Source: Cupriavidus sp. AU9028
GTDB lineage: Bacteria > Pseudomonadota > Gammaproteobacteria > Burkholderiales > Burkholderiaceae
Length of the DNA stretch: 64,000 nucleotides
Direction: 5' to 3'
NCBI RefSeq assembly: GCF_019795295.1
Contig: NZ_JAIMCG010000019.1
Coordinates: 1-64,000, forward strand
Part shown: positions 1 to 9,607 of the stretch, piece after piece
Position numbering within the stretch: position 1 is the first letter of the stretch
How the letters are laid out: every line of letters starts with the position of its first letter
The notes under the pieces: model-generated
What the model was told of the DNA's origin: nothing
The model's database searches: none
Seen by the model: only the letters and a program-made list of their open reading frames with translations
Made by a program: the position numbers and the translations under genes

Positions 1-155
1 CCCGGGGGTAATGGCGCGGGGCGGCCCGGCGGCCGTGCGGGGGGCCCCGCCCCCGGTTTCCGGCCCGGTTGGGGCAATGCCCCGGGGCGGGGGGGGGGGG
101 GCCGGTGGGGGCCCCCCCCGCGCCCCGGAACCACCGAAAGGAGCTCTCCCGCACG
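1..155. other. G/C homopolymer-rich leader upstream of phoH
   Basis: This stretch is almost pure G and C, with a run of 13 G at 89-101 and 8 C at 112-119, unlike the rest of the window. No credible gene is present in it. A Shine-Dalgarno-like GGAG at 140-143 precedes the phoH start. Related genomes often have miaB upstream of phoH, but no miaB 3' end is readable here. The homopolymers suggest low-quality sequence at a contig edge, although a real GC-rich spacer cannot be excluded. Confidence 0.5.
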
Positions 156-1169
156 ATGAAAATGCCATCCGCCGAATTCGTCGCGCCCAAGGACGACAAC
201 GTCCGGCTGCAGAACCTGTGCGGTCCGCTGGACGAGAACCTGCGCCAGGTCGAACAGGCGCTGGACGTCACCATCCAGCGGCGCGGCCACAAGATGACGG
301 TGCGCGGCGCCAACGCCAGCGAAGCCGCCGCCGCGCTCGAACGCTTCTACAATCAGGCGCGCACGCCGCTGTCGATCGACGACGTGCAGCTGGGGCTGGT
401 GGAGACGCGCCAGATCGCCGCCCATGGCGAGGCCCTGCCCGCGAGCGCCGGTGTTGCTGTCAACGACGCCGCCGCAGGCGAGGACGAGGGCGACGAGTCG
501 CCGGTCCTGCATACGCGGCGCAGCGGCCTGCACGGCCGCACCGCGGCGCAGCGCGACTACCTGCGCAAGGTGCTGTCGCACGACCTGACGCTGGGCATCG
601 GCCCCGCGGGCACCGGCAAGACCTATCTGGCGGTGGCCTGCGCCGTGGATGCGCTGGAGCGCGACGCGGTCAAGCGCATCATCCTGACCCGGCCGGCGGT
701 CGAGGCAGGCGAGCGCCTGGGCTTCCTGCCCGGCGACCTGGCGCAGAAGGTCGACCCGTACCTGCGGCCGCTATACGACGCGCTATACGATCTGCTCGGC
801 TTCGACCGCACGCAGAAGATGTTCGAGCGGCAGATGATCGAGATCGCGCCGCTCGCCTACATGCGCGGCCGCACGCTGAACCATGCCTTCATCATCCTGG
901 ACGAGGCGCAGAACACCACGCCCGAGCAGATGAAGATGTTCCTGACCCGCATCGGCTTCGGCTCCAAGGCGGTCATCACCGGCGACACCACGCAGATCGA
1001 CCTGCCACGCGGACAGAAGAGCGGGCTGATCGAGGCGCAGCACGTGCTGCGCGACGTGCGCGGCATCGCCATTACCCGCTTCAGCAGTATCGACGTGGTG
1101 CGCCACCCGCTGGTCGCGCGCATCGTCGAGGCTTATGACGACTATCACGCCCAGCACAAGGACACCTGA
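156..1169 (+). CDS. phoH: PhoH family ATPase
   Basis: This is a 337-residue cytoplasmic P-loop protein of the PhoH/YbeZ family, predicted to act as an ATPase or RNA helicase in rRNA maturation with YbeY. The N-terminal ~90 residues look like the RNA-binding KH-like part. The Walker A motif GPAGTGKT is at about 149-156 and the Walker B motif IILDEAQ at about 246-252. An in-frame ATG at 69 lies in the G-rich leader. The ATG at 156 was preferred because it follows GGAG at 140-143 and gives the usual family length. ybeY follows with almost no gap, the standard partner arrangement. The function is known for the family; the start is inferred. Confidence 0.93.
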   Translation: MKMPSAEFVAPKDDNVRLQNLCGPLDENLRQVEQALDVTIQRRGHKMTVRGANASEAAAALERFYNQARTPLSIDDVQLGLVETRQIAAHGEALPASAGVAVNDAAAGEDEGDESPVLHTRRSGLHGRTAAQRDYLRKVLSHDLTLGIGPAGTGKTYLAVACAVDALERDAVKRIILTRPAVEAGERLGFLPGDLAQKVDPYLRPLYDALYDLLGFDRTQKMFERQMIEIAPLAYMRGRTLNHAFIILDEAQNTTPEQMKMFLTRIGFGSKAVITGDTTQIDLPRGQKSGLIEAQHVLRDVRGIAITRFSSIDVVRHPLVARIVEAYDDYHAQHKDT

Positions 1170-1170
1170 C

Positions 1171-1923
1171 TTGACTCGCCGCACTCCCTCTGCCGCCGCC
1201 GCGCCGGCCGCCGCCAGCCTGATCCTGTTCGACGCCGACGGACGCGCGCGCAAGAGCCATGCGCACGCGCTGCGGGTGCAGCTGGCGGACGGGCGCAGCC
1301 TGACACTGGACTTGTCGCAGGCCGCCGACGGCGTGGTGGCGCTGGTGGGCGAGCACAACGACCCGCGCCAGCGCGCCGGGCTGCTGGTGCGCCCCGACGG
1401 ACAGGACGCGGTGGCGGTGGCGGTGACCGCGACGCCGGCGGTCACCACCACGGGCACCCCCGCGACGCCGCCCGCGCTGGAACTGGACGTGCAATACGGC
1501 GACGGCGTGCGCGGCCGGCGTGGCCTGCCTTCGGCGGCGCGGCTGCAGACCTGGATCCGTTCGGCGCTGTTCGCCGACGCCGAGCTGACGGTGCGCTTCG
1601 TCGACGAAGAGGAAGGCCGGACGCTGAACCGGGGCTTTCGCGGCAAGGACTACGCGACCAACGTGCTGACCTTCGCCTACGCGGAGAGCGAGGACGACCC
1701 GGTCAGCGCCGACATCGTGCTGTGCTGTCCGGTGGTCGAGCGGGAAGCGCGCGAGCAAGGCAAGACACTGGAAGCGCACTACGCCCATCTGGTCGTGCAC
1801 GGCGCGCTGCATGCGCAAGGGTACGAGCACGAGGACGATGGCGAGGCCGAGGAAATGGAAGCGATCGAAACCGAGACACTGCTCGCGCTCGGGTTCGCCG
1901 ATCCCTACCAGGTGCAAAGCTGA
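1171..1923 (+). CDS. ybeY: Endoribonuclease YbeY (rRNA maturation factor) with long N-terminal extension
   Basis: YbeY is a zinc-dependent endoribonuclease for 16S rRNA 3'-end processing and late ribosome quality control. The signature histidines [11 protein letters not shown] fall at about residues 210-220. The conserved core begins near residue 103 (LELDVQYG), leaving about 100 extra N-terminal residues that are absent from the ~150-residue family standard and end in an Ala/Thr/Pro-rich linker. TTG at 1171 was chosen as the start because AAGGA at 1158-1162 sits 8 bases upstream and phoH stops at 1169. An ATG at 1135 would overlap phoH. A start nearer the core is also possible. The operon continues into corC after 164 bases. 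Confidence 0.88.
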   Translation: MTRRTPSAAAAPAAASLILFDADGRARKSHAHALRVQLADGRSLTLDLSQAADGVVALVGEHNDPRQRAGLLVRPDGQDAVAVAVTATPAVTTTGTPATPPALELDVQYGDGVRGRRGLPSAARLQTWIRSALFADAELTVRFVDEEEGRTLNRGFRGKDYATNVLTFAYAESEDDPVSADIVLCCPVVEREAREQGKTLEAHYAHLVVHGALHAQGYEHEDDGEAEEMEAIETETLLALGFADPYQVQS

Positions 1924-2087
1924 CAGCCTGCAAGAGGCGGCGAGGCGCGGCGAGATCACTTTAACGAAAAATCGCCGGGTTTTATGCGCCGTTGCCGGCA
2001 ATCGTGCGGCCCCCGGCACATTGCGCCGGCGGCCTGCCGCACGATTGGTGTATCCTTGCCCAGGTATCAACCACGCGCTTTTGCGCC

Positions 2088-2963
2088 ATGAACGACCCTT
2101 ACCCTAGTTCGAAGCACATCGACCGTCCCCGGTCTCTGCTCGAACGACTGAGCGATCTCATCTCACCCGAACCGGATTCCCGGGACGAGTTGCTCGAAGT
2201 CCTGCAGGACGCCCATGCCCGCAATCTGATCGACGCCGAGTCGCTGTCGATGATCGAGGGCGTATTCCAGGTATCCGAACTGACCGCCCGCGACATCATG
2301 GTGCCCCGCGCCCAGATGGACATGGTCAATATCGCGGACGCGCCGGAAACCTTCATCCCCTACATGCAGCAGACGGCGCACTCGCGCTTCCCGGTCTACG
2401 AAGGCAGCCGTGACAACATCATCGGCATCCTGCTGGCCAAGGACCTGCTGCGCTACTACACCGACGACGATTTCGACCTGCGCGCGACGCTGCGCCCGGC
2501 GGTCTTCATTCCCGAGTCCAAGCGGCTGAACATCCTGCTGCGCGAGTTCCGCAACAACCGCAACCATATCGCCATCGTGGTCGATGAATACGGCGGCGTG
2601 GCGGGTCTGGTCACCATCGAGGACGTGCTCGAGCAGATCGTCGGCGATATCGAGGACGAGTTCGACCTCGACGAGGACGACGACAATATCGTCGCGCTGC
2701 CCGATGGCAGCTGGCGCGTGCGCGGGCTGACCGAGATCGAGCAGTTCAACGAAACCTTCGGCACCGCCTTTCCGGACGACGACGTCGATACCGTGGGCGG
2801 GCTGCTGGTCAACCACGTCGGGCAGGTGCCGCACCGCGGCGAAGTCATCTACCTGCCGCCGATGCGTTTCGAGGTGCTGCGCGCCGACGCGCGCCAGTTG
2901 CACCTGCTGCAGGTCCGGCGCGAACTGCTGGACGACGCGCACGACGGCGTGGCTCACGCATGA
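2088..2963 (+). CDS. corC: CorC/HlyC-type CBS-domain protein
   Basis: This 291-residue cytoplasmic protein carries a pair of CBS domains (roughly residues 70-190) followed by an acidic stretch (DEFDLDEDDD) and a C-terminal CorC/HlyC domain (about 205-285). The family is tied to magnesium and cobalt efflux, and YbeX in the phoH-ybeY-lnt neighbourhood is also linked to ribosome maturation. The start at 2088 gives the conserved N-terminus MNDPYPSS; a longer in-frame start at 1992 lies in the spacer. The 3' end overlaps the lnt start (ATG at 2960), implying translational coupling. Confidence 0.92.
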   Translation: MNDPYPSSKHIDRPRSLLERLSDLISPEPDSRDELLEVLQDAHARNLIDAESLSMIEGVFQVSELTARDIMVPRAQMDMVNIADAPETFIPYMQQTAHSRFPVYEGSRDNIIGILLAKDLLRYYTDDDFDLRATLRPAVFIPESKRLNILLREFRNNRNHIAIVVDEYGGVAGLVTIEDVLEQIVGDIEDEFDLDEDDDNIVALPDGSWRVRGLTEIEQFNETFGTAFPDDDVDTVGGLLVNHVGQVPHRGEVIYLPPMRFEVLRADARQLHLLQVRRELLDDAHDGVAHA

Positions 2964-4588
2964 CGCTGGGCGTAGACGATCCGCGCGCGCTTGACGCAGC
3001 GCGCGGGGGCCGCGCGAACGGCGGCGCGGGTCGCATTGCCCGCTCGGTCCGCGCCGCCCTGCAACCGCGCGTACTGCTGGCGGCGGTGCTCGGCGCCATT
3101 CATACCCAGGGCTTCGCCCCGCACAACTGGTGGTGGCTGCAGATCCTCGCGCTGGCCGGGCTGGCCGCGCTGGTCGCCGACACCCGGCGCGTGCGCGACG
3201 CCGCGCTGACCGGCTTTGCCTTTGGCCTGGGCTGGTTCCTGTCCGGCATCTGGTGGCTTTACATCAGCATGCACGTCTACGGGCTGATGCCCGGGTGGAT
3301 GGCGGCGCTGGCGGTGTTGCTGTTCGGCACCTACCTGTCCATCTACCCGGCGCTGGCCGCCACGCTATGGCGGCGCTTCTCGCCGCCGGGCACGTCGCGC
3401 TGGCCGGCCGTGCTGGGCGGGCCGGTGCTGTTCGCCGCCGCCTGGGCGCTGTCCGAATGGCTGCGCGGCGTGGTCTTCACTGGCTTTCCGTGGCTGGGCA
3501 GCGGCTATGCGCATACCGACGGACCGCTGGCCGGCTATGCGCCGCTGGTCGGGGTCTATGGCATCGCCGCGCTGGCCGGGTTGTGCGCGGCCGCGCTGGC
3601 GGCCGGCATCCGGGCCTTGCGCGCCGACGGCGGCCTGCGCCTGGCTGCCATGCCCGTTCCGACCGCGGCGGCCGTGCTCGCCGTGGGCGCTGCCCTGGGC
3701 CCGGCCAGATGGACCGAGCCGGTGGGCGAGCCGATCTCGGTGCGCCTGCTGCAGGGCAATGTGCCGCAGGACATCAAGTTCGAACAGGCGGGCATCGACC
3801 GCTCCAATGCGCTCTACCGCGACATGATCACGGCCGCGCCGGCGGATCTGGTGGTGACACCGGAGACGGCGTTCCCGCTGATCCTGCAGGACATGCCGGT
3901 CGAGATTGCCACCGCCCTGCGCGACTTCAGCGCGCACAGCGGCACCGCGGTGCTGTTCGGCGCGGCCGGCGCCGATTCGCCGGTGGACTTCACCAACAGC
4001 GTCTTTGGCATCGGCCCCGGGCTGAGCAGCCTCTACCGTTATGACAAGCACCATCTGGTGCCCTTCGGCGAGTTCATTCCGCTGGGCTTCCGTTGGTTCG
4101 TCGACATGATGAAGATGCCGCTGGGCGACTTTCGCCGGGGCGGGCTGGCGCAGTCGCCGCTGCCGGTACGCGGGGTGCTGGTCGCCCCCAACATCTGCTA
4201 CGAGGATCTGTTCGGCGAGGAGATCGCGCGTACGCTGCGCGGGCAGTCGGCGCCGGCCAATATCCTGGCCAACGTGACCAATCTGGCCTGGTTCGGCGAC
4301 ACCCTTGCACTGGACCAGCACCTGCAGATCTCGCGGATGCGGGCGCTGGAGACGCAGCGGCCGATGCTGCGCGCCACCAATACCGGGATGACGGCGGTCG
4401 TCGCGCCGGACGGCTCGGTGCAGGCGCGGCTGCCCACCTTCACCACCGGCGCGTTGAGCGCCAATGTGCAGGGCACACGGGGGCTGACGCCTTACGTGCG
4501 CCTAGGCAATGCACCGGTGGTCGCGGCCTGTGTGCTGGTGCTGCTGTTCGCGGCATGGCGCGTGCGTGCAAGCGCCCAGGCGCGCTGA
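2960..4588 (+). CDS. lnt: Apolipoprotein N-acyltransferase
   Basis: Lnt is the inner-membrane enzyme that adds the third acyl chain to the N-terminal cysteine of lipoproteins. This 542-residue protein has an N-terminal block of hydrophobic segments (about 30-245), a periplasmic nitrilase-like domain, and one C-terminal membrane segment. The expected catalytic triad is visible as E302 (TPETAFP), K363 (YDKHH) and C413 (NICYED). Its length is normal for Burkholderiales, where the N-terminus is slightly extended. The start codon overlaps the corC stop, so the two genes are probably cotranslated. Clients in this window include the lipoproteins at 31281 and 52285. Confidence 0.95.
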   Translation: MTLGVDDPRALDAARGGRANGGAGRIARSVRAALQPRVLLAAVLGAIHTQGFAPHNWWWLQILALAGLAALVADTRRVRDAALTGFAFGLGWFLSGIWWLYISMHVYGLMPGWMAALAVLLFGTYLSIYPALAATLWRRFSPPGTSRWPAVLGGPVLFAAAWALSEWLRGVVFTGFPWLGSGYAHTDGPLAGYAPLVGVYGIAALAGLCAAALAAGIRALRADGGLRLAAMPVPTAAAVLAVGAALGPARWTEPVGEPISVRLLQGNVPQDIKFEQAGIDRSNALYRDMITAAPADLVVTPETAFPLILQDMPVEIATALRDFSAHSGTAVLFGAAGADSPVDFTNSVFGIGPGLSSLYRYDKHHLVPFGEFIPLGFRWFVDMMKMPLGDFRRGGLAQSPLPVRGVLVAPNICYEDLFGEEIARTLRGQSAPANILANVTNLAWFGDTLALDQHLQISRMRALETQRPMLRATNTGMTAVVAPDGSVQARLPTFTTGALSANVQGTRGLTPYVRLGNAPVVAACVLVLLFAAWRVRASAQAR

Positions 4589-4668
4589 GCGAAGGCATCG
4601 GCGCAGCAGCAGCCGCTCCCCTGTCGCGACCACTGCGGCGGGGGCCGCTGCGCCGTTCGTCGGTCCCT

Positions 4669-4761
4669 TTAGACCGCGACGCGAACCAGCAGGGATACCG
4701 CCGCGGCGCCTGCCATCACGAGCAGCGCGACCAGATAGGGCTTGCGGGTAAGGATCGACAT
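4669..4761 (-). CDS. Candidate 30-residue membrane peptide
   Basis: A leftward 30-codon frame starts MSILTRKPYL and continues as a single hydrophobic segment ending in Val-Ala-Val. A GGGGACC tract lies a few bases upstream of the ATG as a possible ribosome-binding site. The composition, a basic N-terminus followed by about 20 apolar residues, is typical of small inner-membrane proteins. The frame is open for 38 further codons upstream, so this start is a guess. No family was recognised, and the frame could be chance in a GC-rich spacer. Confidence 0.3.
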   Translation of the reverse strand: MSILTRKPYLVALLVMAGAAAVSLLVRVAV

Positions 4762-5153
4762 ATCGGGGTCCCCGTTGGAGAGAAAGGTCTCGAAAGGCGC
4801 GGCGCCGCGATGGCGGCCGCGCCGGCTGGTCTGGTCCGGACCCGGGATGATCGTGGCGAAGCGCTCCCTGGGCACTTTCCGTCATTGATACTGTATACAA
4901 AACGCCTTATCGGTCGAGTCAGACTCAGTCTTAAGTCGCATTGGGATTTACCCCAATCCGCCTCCCCGCGCGGTTGTTCAAGCGGCGTCTGCGCGGCTGC
5001 CGGGGCGGCGAGAAAAACCCGCTAGAATTCTGGGTTTGGTAAATCCTGGCCGCGGCGGCCGCATGGCCGCCAGCCGCCCCGCCCGATGCCAGGCGCTCCG
5101 TCCCCGCACGCCATCCCGGGCACCCACGAACTGTCGCGATTTCCGCTTCGCCT
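4762..5153. other. Intergenic region before glyQ with palindromes and a possible promoter
   Basis: Together with the preceding spacer this region separates lnt from glyQ. It is locally less GC-rich near 4880-4950, with ATAC-T-GTAT at about 4888-4896 and ATTGGG/CCCAAT arms near 4939-4956. A -10-like TAGAAT is at 5023-5028, flanked by the arms AAACCC and GGGTTT, which could form an operator or small hairpin. This would leave a glyQ leader of about 120 bases. No T-box or other riboswitch was recognised. These calls are pattern-based only. Confidence 0.3.
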
Positions 5154-6128
5154 ATGCTGACTTTCCAACAAATGATCCTCAACCTGCAGGCCTACTGGGA
5201 CCGGCAGGGATGTGCGCTGTTGCAACCCATCGATCTGGAGGTCGGCGCCGGTACGTCGCACGTTCATACCTTCCTGCGGGCGATCGGCCCCGAGCCGTGG
5301 CGGGCCGCCTATGTGCAGCCGTCGCGCCGCCCGAAGGACGGCCGCTATGGCGAGAATCCCAACCGGCTGCAGCACTACTACCAGTACCAGGTGGTGCTCA
5401 AGCCCGCGCCCGAGAATATCCTCGAGCTGTATCTGGGATCGCTGGAAGCGCTGGGTCTGGATCTGAAGCAGAACGACATCCGCTTCGTCGAGGACGACTG
5501 GGAAAACCCGACGCTGGGCGCCTGGGGGCTGGGCTGGGAAGTGTGGCTCAATGGCATGGAAGTGACGCAGTTCACCTACTTCCAGCAGGTCGGCGGCATC
5601 GATTGCAAGCCGATCACCGGCGAAATCACCTACGGCATCGAGCGCCTGGCGATGTACCTGCAGGGCGTGGAGAATGTCTATGACCTGGTCTGGACCGAGT
5701 GGGAAGAGAACGGCATGACCCGGCGCCTGACCTATGGCGACGTCTACCACCAGAACGAAGTCGAACAGTCCACCTACAACTTCGAGCAGAGCAATACCGA
5801 AATCCTGTTCCGCCATTTCGCCGAGCACGAGAGCGAGGCGCGCCGCCTGATGGGCGCGGCCGACGGCGGCAAGGATGCGACCGGCACCGAGGCGGCGCAG
5901 GACGGCAACCCGGCCGCCGCGGCCCGCCTGGCCCTGCCCGCCTACGAACAGGTGCTCAAGGCCGCCCATACCTTCAACCTGCTCGACGCCCGCGGTGCCA
6001 TCTCGGTCACCGAGCGCGCCGCCTATATCGGCCGCATCCGCAACCTGTCGCGCCTGGTCGCGCAGGCCTACTACGACTCGCGCGAAGCACTGGGCTTCCC
6101 GATGTGCGAGCGCGAGGCCAGCGCATGA
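5154..6128 (+). CDS. glyQ: Glycyl-tRNA synthetase alpha subunit
   Basis: This 324-residue protein is the catalytic alpha subunit of the bacterial alpha2-beta2 glycyl-tRNA synthetase, which activates glycine and charges tRNA-Gly in the cytoplasm. The N-terminus ([12 protein letters not shown]) and the class II segments around [20 protein letters not shown] and [14 protein letters not shown] match GlyQ strongly. It is slightly longer than usual because of an Ala-rich insert at about 240-265. The stop overlaps the start of a small exported protein gene rather than glyS, which begins about 700 bases further on. Confidence 0.97.
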   Translation: MLTFQQMILNLQAYWDRQGCALLQPIDLEVGAGTSHVHTFLRAIGPEPWRAAYVQPSRRPKDGRYGENPNRLQHYYQYQVVLKPAPENILELYLGSLEALGLDLKQNDIRFVEDDWENPTLGAWGLGWEVWLNGMEVTQFTYFQQVGGIDCKPITGEITYGIERLAMYLQGVENVYDLVWTEWEENGMTRRLTYGDVYHQNEVEQSTYNFEQSNTEILFRHFAEHESEARRLMGAADGGKDATGTEAAQDGNPAAAARLALPAYEQVLKAAHTFNLLDARGAISVTERAAYIGRIRNLSRLVAQAYYDSREALGFPMCEREASA

Positions 6129-6721
6129 CAGCCCGGGCGCGCCGGATGCTGTGCTTCGCCGTGGCGCTGGTCGCCGCGGGGACCGCGCGCGCCCTTGTGC
6201 CTCCCGTTCATGCGCAGGCGCAGCAGGTACTGGTGCCGCCCGCCCCGCTGGCCAACGTCTGCGAAGGCGACGCCCATGGGCTGCAGCAGGCCATCGAGCA
6301 GACGCTGAAGCCCGCGGCCAATGCACTGGACCAGTGGACCATGCTGGTGCGCTCGATGTCCTGCGATCTGTCGGGATCGCGCGACCTCGGCTGGCGTCGC
6401 GTGCCGCTGCGGGCGTACGAGAGCGCGATCCGCTATCCGTTGACCTGGGTCGAAACCAGCAGCCGCAACGGGCGCCAGCGCCGCATGGTCCGGACCTATC
6501 ATTCGGCGGCCCAACTGCCGTCCCGGATCGACTTCTGGATCGGCGGACGGATCGACGAGATCCGCTACGACCGCCGCCAGCGCCGGCTCGAGGCCCGCTT
6601 CTCGGCCCATGGCACCCGCACCGCGGGGCAGGACCGGCCCGCCGCCTGCCAGGCCACGACCCTGCAGTTCCGCCAGCAGCACGGGCTGTGGCTGCTGTCC
6701 GGCGTCGAGCCGCGCTGCTGA
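6125..6721 (+). CDS. Predicted exported protein between glyQ and glyS
   Basis: This 198-residue protein has a typical Sec signal: a basic start (MTARARR), a hydrophobic core, and a likely cleavage after VHAQA near residue 32. The mature part contains four cysteines (in VCEGD, MSCD, AACQA and the final RC), which could form two periplasmic disulfides. The middle is rich in Arg and Tyr. The start ATG overlaps the glyQ stop, so it is almost certainly translated from the glyQ message. No family was recognised. Its place between the synthetase subunits suggests shared expression rather than shared function. Confidence 0.8.
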   Translation: MTARARRMLCFAVALVAAGTARALVPPVHAQAQQVLVPPAPLANVCEGDAHGLQQAIEQTLKPAANALDQWTMLVRSMSCDLSGSRDLGWRRVPLRAYESAIRYPLTWVETSSRNGRQRRMVRTYHSAAQLPSRIDFWIGGRIDEIRYDRRQRRLEARFSAHGTRTAGQDRPAACQATTLQFRQQHGLWLLSGVEPRC

Positions 6722-6823
6722 GGACCGCCACCGCATGGCCTGCCGCCTGTCTCGCACCTCGTTCACCATTTCCATGGCGCGCCGCCCTGCGCGGCCCGCC
6801 TTCCAAACCGCTGGATACGATTC

Positions 6824-8959
6824 ATGTCGCAACCCCTGACCGACTCGCTGCTGATCGAACTCTTTACCGAAGAGCTGCCGCCCAAGGCGCTTGCCCGCCT
6901 CGGCGACGCCTTCGCCCAGGGGCTGTTCGCCGGCCTGGGCGAGCGCGGCCTGCTCGACGACGGGGCGCAGTTGACGGCATACGCCACCCCGCGCCGGCTT
7001 GCCGCGCTGGTCAGCGGCGTGCGTGCCGCGGCGCCGGACCGTGAGCAGCGCGAGAAGGTGCTGCCCGTCTCCGTCGCCCTGGACGCCGCCGGCGAGCCAA
7101 CCGCGCCGCTGGGCAAGAAGCTGGCCGCGCTGGCCAGGTCCGTTGGCGTCGAGGCCATCGAATGGCGCGAGCTCGAACGCGCCGGCGAAGGCAAGGCCGA
7201 AGCGCTGTTCTACCGCTATACGGCGCGCGGCGCGACGCTGGCCGAGGGTCTGCAGGCAGCACTGGACGAGACCCTGCCGCGGCTGCCGATCCCCAAGGTC
7301 ATGAGCTACCAGCGGCCGGACGGCAGCACGGTCCACTTCGTGCGTCCCGCGCACCGGCTGATCGCGCTGCACGGCGACAAGGTAGTGCCGGTCTCGGTGC
7401 TGGGCCTGCAGGCCGGCAACGCGACGCTGGGCCATCGCTTCCTGTCGCAGGGCGAGATTGCCATCCCCAACGCCACGCAGTATGCGTCGGTGCTGGAGCA
7501 GCAGGGCAAGGTCATCGCCAGCTATGCCGAGCGCCGCGAGCGCATCCGCGCCGACCTGCTGGCCGCGGCCGGCGAGGACCGCGTGGTCATGCCTGAAGCG
7601 CTGCTCGATGAAGTCAATTCGCTGGTGGAGTGGCCGGTGGTATACGCCTGTCACTTCGAGCCGGACTTCCTCGCCGTGCCGCAGGAATGCCTGATCCTGA
7701 CGATGCAGACGAACCAGAAGTACTTCGCGCTGACCGACGCCAACGGCCAGCTGCGCAATCGCTTCCTGATCGTCTCGAACCTTGCCACCGACACGCCGCA
7801 GTCGATCATCGGCGGCAACGAGCGCGTGGTACGCCCGCGCCTTGCCGACGCCCGCTTCTTCTTCGACCAGGACCGCAAGAAGACGCTCGCCTCCCGCGTG
7901 CCGCAACTGGCCAGCGTGGTCTATCACAACAAGATCGGCACGCAACTCGAGCGCGTGCAGCGGCTGCAATCCATCGCGGGCCATATCGCCGACGCGCTGA
8001 ACGCTGCCGGCGTCGCCGTCGACAAGGCGGCCGCCATGCGTGGCGCCGAGCTGGCCAAGGCGGACCTGCTGACCGACATGGTGGGCGAATTCCCCGAGCT
8101 GCAGGGCACCATGGGCACCTACTACGCCCGCCACGACGGCGAGGCCGACGAGGTGGCGCAGGCCTGCTCCGAACACTACCGGCCGCGCTTTGCCGGCGAC
8201 GCGCTGCCCGCCAGCAGCGTAAGCCTGGCCGTGGCATTGGCCGACAAGCTGGAAACGCTGGTCGGCATCTGGGGCATCGGCCTGCAGCCGACCGGCGAGA
8301 AGGACCCGTTCGCGTTGCGCCGCCACGCGCTGGGCATTCTGCGCATGCTGATCGAAACGCCGCTGCCGGTCTCGCTCGACGCGTTGCTGACGCTGACCGG
8401 GCAAGCCTTCGCCGGCGTGCCGGCGGTCAAACCCGCGAGCGCCGAGATTACCGAGTTCCTGTACGACCGCCTGCGCGGCTACCTGAAGGACAAGGGCTAC
8501 ACCACCAATGAAGTCGAAGCGGTCGTGAGCCTGCGCCCGCAGCGCCTGGACGACATCCTGGGCCGCATGGAAGCGGTGCGCACCTTTGCCGCGCTACCGG
8601 AAGCCGCCGCGCTGGCCGCTGCCAACAAGCGGATCACCAACATCCTGCGCAAGAATGCGGAAGCCAGCACCGAGGCAATCGGCGCCGTGGACCCCGCGGT
8701 CTTCCAGGAGGCAGCGGAGACCGACCTGCATGCCGCCATCGAAGCGGTGCGGCCCGGCGTGGAAGCGGCGTTTGCCCGTGGCGACTTCACCGGCGCGCTG
8801 CGCGACCTGGCCCGGCTGCGCGACGCGGTGGACCGCTTCTTCGACGGCGTGATGGTGATGGCCGAAGACGCGCGGCTGCGGCAGAACCGCCTTGCCCTGC
8901 TCGCCTCGCTGCACGACCTGGCCAACCGCGTCGCCAACATCTCGACGCTGGCCGCCTGA
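6824..8959 (+). CDS. glyS: Glycyl-tRNA synthetase beta subunit
   Basis: This 711-residue protein is the beta subunit of tetrameric glycyl-tRNA synthetase, which binds tRNA-Gly and is needed for aminoacylation. The start [23 protein letters not shown] is the conserved beta-subunit N-terminus, and the middle contains the family segment FFFDQDRKK. The C-terminal region resembles an anticodon-binding domain. Its length matches the family. It lies 102 bases after the exported-protein gene and 17 bases before gmhB, consistent with one rightward operon through to the YgjP-type gene. Confidence 0.96.
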   Translation: MSQPLTDSLLIELFTEELPPKALARLGDAFAQGLFAGLGERGLLDDGAQLTAYATPRRLAALVSGVRAAAPDREQREKVLPVSVALDAAGEPTAPLGKKLAALARSVGVEAIEWRELERAGEGKAEALFYRYTARGATLAEGLQAALDETLPRLPIPKVMSYQRPDGSTVHFVRPAHRLIALHGDKVVPVSVLGLQAGNATLGHRFLSQGEIAIPNATQYASVLEQQGKVIASYAERRERIRADLLAAAGEDRVVMPEALLDEVNSLVEWPVVYACHFEPDFLAVPQECLILTMQTNQKYFALTDANGQLRNRFLIVSNLATDTPQSIIGGNERVVRPRLADARFFFDQDRKKTLASRVPQLASVVYHNKIGTQLERVQRLQSIAGHIADALNAAGVAVDKAAAMRGAELAKADLLTDMVGEFPELQGTMGTYYARHDGEADEVAQACSEHYRPRFAGDALPASSVSLAVALADKLETLVGIWGIGLQPTGEKDPFALRRHALGILRMLIETPLPVSLDALLTLTGQAFAGVPAVKPASAEITEFLYDRLRGYLKDKGYTTNEVEAVVSLRPQRLDDILGRMEAVRTFAALPEAAALAAANKRITNILRKNAEASTEAIGAVDPAVFQEAAETDLHAAIEAVRPGVEAAFARGDFTGALRDLARLRDAVDRFFDGVMVMAEDARLRQNRLALLASLHDLANRVANISTLAA

Positions 8960-8976
8960 CGGAGACCGATCGCGCC

Positions 8977-9597
8977 ATGCCCCACAGCACGCCCAAGTTC
9001 GTGATCCTCGACCGTGACGGGGTCATCAATCTCGACAGCGACCAGTTCATCAAGAGCCCCGAGGAGTGGATTCCCATCCCGGGCAGCCTGGAAGCGATCG
9101 CCGCGATGAACGAAGCGGGCTACCGCGTCGTCGTGGCCAGCAACCAGTCGGGCATCGGCCGCGGCCTGTTCGAGATGAGCGCCCTGAACGCGATGCACGA
9201 GAAGATGTACAAGGCGCTGGCCCGGTTGGGCGGGCGCGTCGAGGCGATTTTCTTCTGCCCGCACACCGCGGCGGACGAATGCGATTGCCGCAAACCCAAA
9301 CCCGGCCTGATCGCACAGGCGGCGCATCGCTTCGGTATCGACGTGCGTGGCGTGCCCATCGTGGGCGACTCGCTGCGCGACCTGCAGGCTGGCGTGGTCT
9401 ACGGCTGCGTTCCCCATCTGGTGCGCACCGGCAAGGGCGAAGCGACGCTGGCCAAGGGCGAGCTTCCCCCCGGCACCCGCGTGCACGACGACCTGATGGC
9501 CTTCTCGCGCTGGCTGCTGCAGCGCGACAGCGCCGCCAAGGCCGCCCCCGCCTCCACCGACAACTGCCCGCCGGCGCAACCCGGCCAACCGGCGTGA
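8977..9597 (+). CDS. gmhB: D-glycero-beta-D-manno-heptose-1,7-bisphosphate 7-phosphatase
   Basis: GmhB removes the 7-phosphate in ADP-heptose synthesis for the LPS inner core. This 206-residue HAD-family protein shows the nucleophile motif with D12 and D14 (ILDRDGVIN), a Cys/His zinc-binding loop (CPHTAADECDC), and the late HAD motif VGDSLRDL. The last ~30 residues are an Ala/Pro-rich tail beyond the usual domain. It is tightly packed between glyS and plsC, a common order in Burkholderiales. Confidence 0.93.
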   Translation: MPHSTPKFVILDRDGVINLDSDQFIKSPEEWIPIPGSLEAIAAMNEAGYRVVVASNQSGIGRGLFEMSALNAMHEKMYKALARLGGRVEAIFFCPHTAADECDCRKPKPGLIAQAAHRFGIDVRGVPIVGDSLRDLQAGVVYGCVPHLVRTGKGEATLAKGELPPGTRVHDDLMAFSRWLLQRDSAAKAAPASTDNCPPAQPGQPA

Positions 9598-9607
9598 TCG
9601 CTCTCCC

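Noticed and set aside
11-1138. A 375-codon frame overlapping phoH in another frame
   Set aside because: The translation is Arg/Ala/Pro-rich noise. The phoH frame has both Walker motifs.
6071-8404. A 777-codon leftward open frame opposite glyS
   Set aside because: It is antisense to a complete, conserved synthetase gene and has no recognisable motif or ribosome-binding site.
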